A stretch of 46,858 bases of DNA from an uncultured bacterium (GTDB lineage: Bacteria > Bacteroidota > Bacteroidia > Chitinophagales > Chitinophagaceae): the NCBI GenBank assembly GCA_903921675.1, contig CAIXQW010000161.1:1-46858 (forward strand), given 5' to 3'. The notes under the pieces are model-generated. The model worked only from the letters and a program-made list of their open reading frames with translations. It had not been told where the DNA came from and did not search any database. The first letter of the stretch is position 1, and the number at the start of each line of letters is the position of its first letter. Below, one piece after another: positions 1-6,088 of this stretch. A program made the translations under genes and the position numbers.

Positions 1-222
1 GTAAAAGTATCAATCTTCGCTTTAGCATTAGGCGTATTCGCATCTTGCGGTGAAGCTACAGAAACTCAAGCTGCTGTGGCTGCTGCAACTCCAACAACTG
101 AAGCTGCTGCTCCTGCTGCTACTACAGAAGCTACAGCTACTCCAGCTGCTGATTCTACTAAGCCAGCTACAACTGAAGCTGCTCCTGCTGCTACTCCAGC
201 TGCTGATAGCACTAAAAAATAA
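1..222 (+). CDS. Ala/Thr/Pro-rich small lipoprotein, copy 1 (5' truncated by window edge)
   Basis: Frame 1 is open from the first base to TAA at 220-222. It reads VKVSIFALALGVFASCGEAT, then a low-complexity tail of Ala, Thr, Pro and Glu ending in ADSTKK. By comparison with the intact neighbour at 369-605, only the first four codons (Met-Thr-Asn-Phe) lie outside the window. The hydrophobic stretch followed by FASC is a lipoprotein signal with the acylated Cys at the lipobox, so the mature product should be a lipid-anchored peptide of about 58 residues with no folded domain. Two Asp-Ser-Thr triplets fit the D(S/T)(A/I/L/V/M/T) O-glycosylation motif known from Bacteroides; glycosylation here is inference. 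Function is unknown. Confidence 0.8.
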   Translation, partial: VKVSIFALALGVFASCGEATETQAAVAAATPTTEAAAPAATTEATATPAADSTKPATTEAAPAATPAADSTKK

Positions 223-246
223 TTTTTTAAAAAGCTAGCAAAATAT

Positions 247-276
247 AAAAAACCGTTCCAATGGAACGGTTTTTTT
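247..276 (+). terminator. Rho-independent terminator of lipoprotein copy 1
   Basis: AACCGTTCC and GGAACGGTT form a 9-bp stem around the loop AAT. The stem is extended by AAAA/TTTT and followed by a T run. It lies 25 bases after the lipoprotein stop codon. The same stem sequence recurs after copy 2. Confidence 0.9.
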
Positions 277-368
277 ATGGATAAAATTTTTTAAAAAATA
301 TTTAAACTTGTGGGTTACCTTTTTTTATTTCAAATATTAATAGCATAACAATTTAAAAAATAAACAAA

Positions 369-605
369 ATGACAAATTTCGTAAAAGTATCAATCTTCGC
401 TTTAGCATTAGGCGTATTCGCATCTTGCGGTGAATCTACTGAAACTCCAGCTGCTGAGGCTGCTGCAACTCCAACAACTGAAGCTGCTGCTCCTGCTGCT
501 ACTCCAGAAGCTACAGCTACTCCAGCTGCTGATTCTACTATGCCAGCTGCAACTGAAGCTGCTCAACCAGCTGCTACTCCAGCTGCTGATAGCACTAAAA
601 AATAA
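369..605 (+). CDS. Ala/Thr/Pro-rich small lipoprotein, copy 2
   Basis: A 78-residue protein. Residues 1-19 are a signal peptide ending in the lipobox FASC, with Cys20 as the predicted lipid-anchored residue. The rest is a low-complexity Ala/Thr/Pro/Glu tail with the motif TPAADST twice. It is a near-identical paralogue of the upstream copy and differs by a few substitutions and one extra residue (EAAQPAAT here, EAAPAAT there). The Asp-Ser-Thr triplets match the Bacteroidota O-glycosylation consensus. The tail resembles a mucin-like or spacer lipoprotein rather than an enzyme. The repetitive codons also leave the antisense strand open, which I take to be a composition effect. No family was recognised. 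Confidence 0.8.
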   Translation: MTNFVKVSIFALALGVFASCGESTETPAAEAAATPTTEAAAPAATPEATATPAADSTMPAATEAAQPAATPAADSTKK

Positions 606-628
606 TTTTACCACAAAATTATACCAAG

Positions 629-657
629 AAACCGTTCCTCTATGGAACGGTTTTTTT
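629..657 (+). terminator. Rho-independent terminator of lipoprotein copy 2
   Basis: AAACCGTTCC (629-638) pairs with GGAACGGTTT (644-653) around the loop TCTAT and is followed by a T run. The stem is the same as that of the copy 1 terminator. Confidence 0.9.
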
Positions 658-714
658 GTTTATAAATCATTCGTAATAAAAAGTTATTTAGCTAATTCTG
701 TTTGCAACAAATAT

Positions 715-722
715 TACCTTTG
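715..722 (+). promoter_or_regulatory. Candidate -7 element upstream of purF
   Basis: TACCTTTG matches the Bacteroidota -7 consensus TAnnTTTG, 11 bases before the purF ATG. No TTG is found at the usual 17-23 base spacing, so this is a partial match. It implies a very short 5' leader. Confidence 0.45.
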
Positions 723-733
723 CATCTCCTACC

Positions 734-2584
734 ATGAGCGACAGCATCAAACACGAATGCGGATTAGCTTTTATCCGACTGCGTAAACCTTTTGCGCATT
801 ATCATCAGCAATACGGCACATCTTTTTACGGAATCAACAAATTGTTTTTGTTGATGGAAAAACAACATAACCGAGGCCAAGACGGCGCTGGTTTTGCCAC
901 CATTAAGCTAAATGCGGAGCCTGGGCATCCATACATGAGGCGCATACGTAGCAATGTTACACAGCCTATTGTAGATATTATGCAACAGGTAAAAAAAGAA
1001 ATTGATGGTGTAGAAAAGCATTACCCAGATTTGCGCAAACACCCTGGCATGACCAAAGGATACCTTAGCTTTATGGGAGAAGTATTAATGGGCCACATGC
1101 GTTATGGTACACAAGGCAGAAATAATATAGAATATTGCCATCCGTTTGTAAAAGCAGACATCAACCCAAATAAACATTTGGTAATGGCTGGCAACTTTAA
1201 CCTAGTTAATACCAAAGAATTATTTGACAAATTACATAAAGAAGATTTAGCTAATCTTAAAGCAGATAGTGATTTAGCTGCTATGATAGAAACCATTCAT
1301 GCAAAAATGGTAAAGCAGATAGATAGCGCATTTGGCAAGCACGATTGGAAAAAAATATTAGGTGAAAGCACTGCTACATTTGATGGTGGATTTGTTGCCG
1401 GAGGCTTATGTGGCAACGGTGATGCATTTGTTGTGCGCGATAAAAATGGCATCAGACCATGTTTTTATTATATAGACGACGAAGTAATAGTAGCAGCAAG
1501 CGAAAGACCTGCTATTATGACTGCATTTAAAGTGCCAATAGAAAGTATCCAAGAGTTACCAAAAGGTCATGCACTAATTGTAAACGCAGATGGCGAATAC
1601 GCTGTTGAACAAATTTTAGAAGAAGCACCACAAACTAGTTGCAGCTTTGAAAGAATTTATTTTAGCCGTGGTAGCGATGCAGATATTTATAACGAGAGAA
1701 AAAACCTTGGCAGAGCTTTGAGTGAGCAGGTACTAAAAGCTATTAATCATGATTTGCGCAATACGATATTTTCTTTTATCCCTAATACTGCAGAAACTGC
1801 ATTTTATGGATTGATAAAAGGAGCAGAAGCGTATTTGAATAATATAAAAATACAACGCATTACAAGCTGGGAGAAAGAATACGACGAGGAGAAACTTGCT
1901 GAAATGATAAACCGTAGAGTGCGTATAGAAAAACTAGCAATAAAAGATGCTAAAATTCGCACATTTATCAATGATGATGAAAGTAGAAATGAGTTGGTAC
2001 AGCATGCTTACGATATTACTTATGGTACTGTAAGGCCAGGTATAGATAATATTGTAATAATAGATGATAGTATAGTTCGTGGTACTACATTGAGAGAAAG
2101 TGTTATTAGAATGCTAGATAGATTGGGTGCTAAAAAAATATATATTGTAAGTAGCGCTCCACAAATACGCTACCCTGATTGCTATGGTATAGATATGAGT
2201 AAGATGGGAGAATTTATTGCCTTTCAGGCAGCAGTAGAGTTACTAAAAGACAATAACAATATTAGTAAATTAGATACCATTCACACACAAATACACGAAG
2301 CAGAGAAAGCAAATACACTGCATACTGCCAACTTTGTAAAACAAGTTTATGAAGACTTTAGCCCAGAACAAATTAATGCAAAAATAGCTACCATGCTTCG
2401 GGCAGAAGATATTAATGCCGAAGTAGAAATTATCTACCAAAGTATAGAAGGATTACGAATGGCATGCCCTAACCATACCGGTGATTGGTACTTTACAGGC
2501 AATTATCCAACACCTGGTGGCAATAGTGTTGTAAATAGGGCATTTGCCAATTATATGTTGGGCAAAGTAGGTAGAGGATATTAA
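734..2584 (+). CDS. purF: Amidophosphoribosyltransferase (glutamine PRPP amidotransferase), long Bacteroidota form
   Basis: This is the first committed enzyme of purine synthesis: it transfers the glutamine amide nitrogen to PRPP to give 5-phosphoribosylamine. The N-terminal class II glutaminase domain has the nucleophile Cys9 (KHECG), which implies removal of an eight-residue propeptide, and the motif NRGQDGAG. The phosphoribosyltransferase domain carries the PRPP loop IVIIDDSIVRGTT at about residues 440-452. At 616 residues it is longer than the 470-510 of E. coli or B. subtilis PurF, but this length is usual in Bacteroidota. The C-terminal part contains ACPNHTGDWYFTGNYPTPGG. The gene stands alone here, followed by a convergent GH16 gene. 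Confidence 0.93.
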   Translation: MSDSIKHECGLAFIRLRKPFAHYHQQYGTSFYGINKLFLLMEKQHNRGQDGAGFATIKLNAEPGHPYMRRIRSNVTQPIVDIMQQVKKEIDGVEKHYPDLRKHPGMTKGYLSFMGEVLMGHMRYGTQGRNNIEYCHPFVKADINPNKHLVMAGNFNLVNTKELFDKLHKEDLANLKADSDLAAMIETIHAKMVKQIDSAFGKHDWKKILGESTATFDGGFVAGGLCGNGDAFVVRDKNGIRPCFYYIDDEVIVAASERPAIMTAFKVPIESIQELPKGHALIVNADGEYAVEQILEEAPQTSCSFERIYFSRGSDADIYNERKNLGRALSEQVLKAINHDLRNTIFSFIPNTAETAFYGLIKGAEAYLNNIKIQRITSWEKEYDEEKLAEMINRRVRIEKLAIKDAKIRTFINDDESRNELVQHAYDITYGTVRPGIDNIVIIDDSIVRGTTLRESVIRMLDRLGAKKIYIVSSAPQIRYPDCYGIDMSKMGEFIAFQAAVELLKDNNNISKLDTIHTQIHEAEKANTLHTANFVKQVYEDFSPEQINAKIATMLRAEDINAEVEIIYQSIEGLRMACPNHTGDWYFTGNYPTPGGNSVVNRAFANYMLGKVGRGY

Positions 2585-2607
2585 TTGAAATGACTAGCTA
2601 AGAATTA

Positions 2608-2637
2608 AAAAGAAAATTGTTTCTACAATTATCTTTT
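2608..2637. terminator. AT-rich bidirectional terminator between purF and GH16 gene
   Basis: AAAAGAaAATTGT (2608-2620) and ACAATTaTCTTTT (2625-2637) form a 13-bp stem with one mismatch and a TTCT loop. It lies between two convergent genes, with A and T tracts on both sides, so it can serve both. Confidence 0.6.
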
Positions 2638-2657
2638 ATAAAATAATGTAAAGCAAA

Positions 2658-3686
2658 CTATTGCAAAATTAGTTTATTTGTCCATTGCTGTTGATTGCTT
2701 TTTAATGTCAAAAAGTAAATGCCTTTCGGAAAATCGAATAATGATAATTCTAATTCATTATTCATATTTTTTGTAGAAGTATATTTTTTTACTATTGTAC
2801 CATATACATTATAAATACAAATTTCCATAAAACTATTCTCTTGTAAAGTTTCCAAATTAATTTTCACAGTTTTTTCTGTTGGATTTGGATAAAAGTTGAA
2901 AAGTTTGCTATTTTGTATAGCAGAAACAGCAGTAGGAAAATTCTGAAAAACATGAATATAATCTACAAACATGGTATCTGGAAATACAGAATTTGTTGCA
3001 GGACTTCCGGGCCAATTGCCGCCTACAGCCATATTTAAAATAATAAAAAAAGGTAAATGAAAAGCAGAAGTATTATTAATACTATTTTTTATAGTGTTTT
3101 TGTAATACACATTATTATCCAAAAGCCATTTAATAGAATCGGCACTCCATTCTATACCATATAAATGATACTGGGTAGCATTGCAAAATGCACTATTGCC
3201 TGCTTGCACATGGCCATTATTATTCCAATGCATTGTTCCATAAATTTTATTTTCTGTATTGATATGTTCCAAAATATCTAACTCGCCACATGTTGGCCAA
3301 CTCACTTGATTAATATTATTGCCTAACATCCAAAAAGCTGGCCATACTCCTTGGGTTTGTTGCAATTTAATTCTTGCTTCTATTTTTCCATAGGTCCAGG
3401 TTTGAAGATCTTTACTTACCATTCTAGCAGATGTATAATTACTGCCTTGATAGTTTTCTTTTTTTGCAATAATTAATAAATTGCCATTGCTAACAAGGGC
3501 ATTATCTGCTCTATTGGTATAATACTGCAACTCATTATTACCCCAGCCTCCATCTCCAATTTCAAATTTCCAATTTTGGAGTTTGATACTATTATTAAAA
3601 GAGTCAGCCCATACTAAGTTCCAATTTTGAGCATTTACATTTGCACAAATAGTAAGGTGAAGGATGAGAACCAAAAATATTTTCAT
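2658..3686 (-). CDS. Secreted family 16 glycoside hydrolase (beta-1,3-glucanase/laminarinase type) with T9SS sorting domain
   Basis: A signal peptide (about residues 1-19, ending ANVNA|Q) is followed by a GH16 jelly-roll domain (about 22-250). Its catalytic signature GELDILEH supplies Glu135, Asp137 and Glu140, which fits the ExDxxE pattern. The C-terminal 75 residues (FYPNPTEKTVKINL to KLILQ) form a type A T9SS sorting domain, so the enzyme should be exported through T9SS and attached or released at the cell surface. The likely substrate is a beta-1,3 or mixed-linkage glucan; the exact linkage cannot be read from sequence. ATG at 3686 is preferred over an upstream in-frame TTG at 3701 because the signal peptide begins there. 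No other polysaccharide-utilisation genes are adjacent. Confidence 0.88.
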   Translation of the reverse strand: MKIFLVLILHLTICANVNAQNWNLVWADSFNNSIKLQNWKFEIGDGGWGNNELQYYTNRADNALVSNGNLLIIAKKENYQGSNYTSARMVSKDLQTWTYGKIEARIKLQQTQGVWPAFWMLGNNINQVSWPTCGELDILEHINTENKIYGTMHWNNNGHVQAGNSAFCNATQYHLYGIEWSADSIKWLLDNNVYYKNTIKNSINNTSAFHLPFFIILNMAVGGNWPGSPATNSVFPDTMFVDYIHVFQNFPTAVSAIQNSKLFNFYPNPTEKTVKINLETLQENSFMEICIYNVYGTIVKKYTSTKNMNNELELSLFDFPKGIYFLTLKSNQQQWTNKLILQ

Positions 3687-3770
3687 AACTCTTTTTTTCA
3701 ATTAGTTTATAAAAGTATTCCATAACTTTCAAATAGTTGTATTCAATTTAATAATAGACTATATTTAATT

Positions 3771-3778
3771 TACTTTTG
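3771..3778 (+). promoter_or_regulatory. Candidate -7 element for the SixA-like/unknown pair
   Basis: TACTTTTG matches TAnnTTTG, 38 bases before the ATG at 3817. No clear TTG is present at the expected upstream distance. Confidence 0.4.
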
Positions 3779-3816
3779 TAGTAGAGAGTAGTTTTAAATT
3801 AATTTTTACACATATC

Positions 3817-4317
3817 ATGAAAACCATTATCATTACCCGCCATGCAAAATCTAGCTGGGATAATATTTTACAAAAAGATTTTGATAGAACATTAAATAGC
3901 AGAGGATACCATGACGCACCGATGATGGGAAAGCGTTTGGAAAATAGAAATTTATCAATATCAAAAATAATAAGCAGTGCGGCAATTAGAGCAAAGGAAA
4001 CTGCATTGCTCATCGCTAATGAATTACAATATGCATCCGAAAATATTTTGTTTTTAGAAGAATTGTATCATGCCCCGCCAAACCGCATCAACGATGTAAT
4101 AATTGCTTTGGATGATAGCATAGAAACTGCAATGATTGTGTGCCATAATCCAGGAATTACAGATTGGGTAAATGAACAAGCAGGAACAATAATTGCAAAT
4201 ATGCCAACATGTGCAATGGCTGCATTTACAGCTAATGTGCAGCATTGGCATCAGTTTGCAAATGCAAAAAAAGAATTATTTTTTTTAGATTTTCCGAAGA
4301 ATGGAATTGGTGATTAA
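3817..4317 (+). CDS. Histidine phosphatase, SixA-like
   Basis: A 166-residue protein of the branch-2 histidine phosphatase superfamily, which uses a phosphohistidine intermediate. The catalytic motif TRHAKSSWD (Arg8-His9) is at the N terminus, and the second catalytic His is in IVCHNPGITDW near residue 109. The length and the RHAKS signature fit SixA, which dephosphorylates phosphohistidine domains; the substrate here is unknown. There is no signal peptide, so it is cytoplasmic. The next gene starts 11 bases after its stop, suggesting a two-gene operon from the TACTTTTG element upstream. Confidence 0.85.
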   Translation: MKTIIITRHAKSSWDNILQKDFDRTLNSRGYHDAPMMGKRLENRNLSISKIISSAAIRAKETALLIANELQYASENILFLEELYHAPPNRINDVIIALDDSIETAMIVCHNPGITDWVNEQAGTIIANMPTCAMAAFTANVQHWHQFANAKKELFFLDFPKNGIGD

Positions 4318-4328
4318 AATTGTAGCGC

Positions 4329-4886
4329 ATGAATTTTACAATACACCCAAATGGAGAAATATCTAGATTATTTTTAGAAAATAATTGTAATACATTTTCT
4401 GAAGCATCTAATTTTATTAACCATCTAACTTATAAAAGAAATGCGAATAAAAATAATATTAGTTGCGTTTTTACAGATAAATGTGGCACATGTAGCACCA
4501 AACATGCAACGCTTAAGCAACTCGCTATAGAACAACGTCAACCTATAAAATTAATGCTAGGCATTTTTAAAATGAACAAAACAAATACACCAAGTATTGC
4601 CAATATCTTATTAGCAAACAATTTAGCATATCTACCAGAAGCACATAATTATTTACGAACCAATTCTACAATTATCGATTGTACAAAACAGAATTGGTCT
4701 GCAACAAATTTCGAAAACGATTTATTGGAAGCAATAGAAATTCAACCCAAGCAAATAACAGATTTTAAAGTAACCTATCATCAGCAGTTTATAAAAAAAT
4801 GGCTGCAAACCCAACCTCAAATTAAATTAACAGAAACAGAAATTTGGCAAATTCGCGAGCAGTGTATTCAAGTTTTTGGCGGATAA
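4329..4886 (+). CDS. Conserved-looking protein with transglutaminase-like Cys/His/Asp arrangement
   Basis: A 185-residue cytoplasmic protein that I cannot name. The motif DKCGTCSTKHATLKQLA places Cys55 at the start of a predicted helix. Further on, PEAHNYL gives His106, and ten residues later TIIDCT gives Asp117. A Cys at a helix start, then His, then Asp on a following strand is the order of a transglutaminase or papain-like triad, so a Cys peptidase or transglutaminase-like fold is possible. This rests on motif order only. The gene starts 11 bases after a SixA-like phosphatase gene and is probably co-transcribed with it. Confidence 0.7.
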   Translation: MNFTIHPNGEISRLFLENNCNTFSEASNFINHLTYKRNANKNNISCVFTDKCGTCSTKHATLKQLAIEQRQPIKLMLGIFKMNKTNTPSIANILLANNLAYLPEAHNYLRTNSTIIDCTKQNWSATNFENDLLEAIEIQPKQITDFKVTYHQQFIKKWLQTQPQIKLTETEIWQIREQCIQVFGG

Positions 4887-4912
4887 TTTTTTCTACAATT
4901 GACAGATAATTA

Positions 4913-4943
4913 TTGCTTACAATTCACCGAAAAAATACTTTTA
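4913..4943 (+). promoter_or_regulatory. Candidate promoter of the HmuY-like gene
   Basis: TTG at 4913-4915, 20 bases, then TACTTTTA at 4936-4943. This is close to the Bacteroidota pattern TTG-N17-23-TAnnTTTG, with A instead of the last G. It predicts a 5' leader of about 95 bases that contains the 11-bp repeats. Confidence 0.45.
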
Positions 4944-5024
4944 TATTAAAGCAATACCCCATTCTTCGATAGTCTAAAACCGTTTACATAAAAAATGCTT
5001 GACTATGCTCATTTATTAACTATT

Positions 5025-5056
5025 ATGACAATTCTATGACAATTCTATGACAATTC
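5025..5056 (+). repeat. Three 11-bp tandem repeats carrying overlapping ATGA start/stop codons
   Basis: ATGACAATTCT occurs at 5025, at 5036, and (without its last base) at 5047. The copies are 11 bases apart, so their ATGs lie in three different frames. The first two each open a four-codon ORF (Met-Thr-Ile-Leu) whose TGA overlaps the next ATG as ATGA. The third ATG opens the HmuY-like gene. Confidence 0.85.
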
Positions 5057-6084
5057 AGATGGAACTTTACACGGTGAATGTAAGCAATATAAGGACCATT
5101 GGGTTATTGATAGCTGTTGTAATTGGATTTAGTGCTTGTTTTAAAAAGGATGTGCAAATAAAACTTCCTGCAAAGACTGGCGCTAGTTTGATGCAAATTA
5201 CTATGGGTTCAACCTACGATACCTGCTATTTTATAAATTTGGATAATGCTGCTGTGATTAAAAAATATTTAATTACAGATTGGGATATTCGCTTTGACGC
5301 TACAGATAATGGGCACGTTGTATTAATGAACTCTGGCAATCATAACCTGCGCATCATAAAATCTAGTACAGATAATATGAAAGGAGCAATTACGATACCA
5401 CCTTTAGATACAACATGGGGCTATGATTCTCCGACAGCTTGGGTGGATAGCGCATATTTACAAAATTGGCAAGATGGTAATGGCAATACAAAAAATGAAG
5501 TGTATTTAGTAAGAAGAGGCGATGCTGTAAATGCGCTTAGCTATTATAAATTCAAAATATTAAGTGTATCGCAAGGTGAGTATGTAATTCAATACGACAC
5601 AGTGGATGGCATAGAACCTAAAACAATTAGTATACCTAAAAATGCAGAAAAAAACTTTAGCTATTTTAGTTTTAATAATGGCGGAAAAGTTGTAGATATT
5701 GAACCTGCAAAAACTTCTTGGGACATATGCTTTACGCAATATCACCAACCATTTTACAACTTCACTCCATTTTTATATTATCCGGTTGTAGGTTGCTTAA
5801 GTAATAGTTACAATACGCAATGCGGCGGTGATACAACATTTGCTACAGGCTTTAATACCTTTTCTTTAGACCAAGTCAATCAGTATCCATTAAATAGTTT
5901 TGCCAATACCATTGGTTACAACTGGAAAAAACCAGATGCTAATTTTATATATACAACCTACCCCGAATATTTGTATTTAGTAAAAACGCAACTAGGCCAT
6001 TTATATAAATTACATTTTCTAGATTTTTATTATCAAGGATTAGAAAAGGGTGCACCAAAATTTGAATTTGAAAGATTGGATTAA
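5047..6084 (+). CDS. HmuY-family-like lipoprotein
   Basis: A 345-residue lipoprotein. A hydrophobic segment ending in the lipobox GFSAC puts the acylated Cys at residue 31. The rest is beta-rich, and KVVDIEPAKTSWDICFTQY is the kind of stretch seen in HmuY-type haem-binding lipoproteins of Bacteroidota. Haem binding is inference, because no TonB-dependent receptor or other haem gene is adjacent. The start could be the ATG at 5047, which closes the chain of 11-bp repeats, or an in-frame ATG at 5059; both precede the signal. The gene is convergent with the beta-propeller gene and only four bases separate their stops. Confidence 0.7.
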   Translation: MTIQMELYTVNVSNIRTIGLLIAVVIGFSACFKKDVQIKLPAKTGASLMQITMGSTYDTCYFINLDNAAVIKKYLITDWDIRFDATDNGHVVLMNSGNHNLRIIKSSTDNMKGAITIPPLDTTWGYDSPTAWVDSAYLQNWQDGNGNTKNEVYLVRRGDAVNALSYYKFKILSVSQGEYVIQYDTVDGIEPKTISIPKNAEKNFSYFSFNNGGKVVDIEPAKTSWDICFTQYHQPFYNFTPFLYYPVVGCLSNSYNTQCGGDTTFATGFNTFSLDQVNQYPLNSFANTIGYNWKKPDANFIYTTYPEYLYLVKTQLGHLYKLHFLDFYYQGLEKGAPKFEFERLD

Positions 6085-6088
6085 TTAT

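Larger units (their letters stand above)
1..657 (+). repeat. Tandem gene-plus-terminator duplication (period about 380 bp)
   Basis: Base 1 corresponds to base 381, and the terminator at 247-276 corresponds to the one at 629-657. The duplicated unit therefore includes coding sequence, spacer and terminator. The spacers have diverged more than the coding parts. The array may continue to the left beyond the window. Confidence 0.85.

Noticed and set aside
408-614. Antisense ORF over lipoprotein copy 2 (Ser/Trp/Phe-rich, 68 residues)
   Set aside because: The antisense strand is open only because the sense strand repeats a few Ala/Thr/Pro/Glu codons. It has no start context or protein-like composition.
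5047-6084. A haem-uptake locus around the HmuY-like gene
   Set aside because: No TonB-dependent receptor or haem enzyme is adjacent. The neighbours are a propeller protein and a phosphatase pair.
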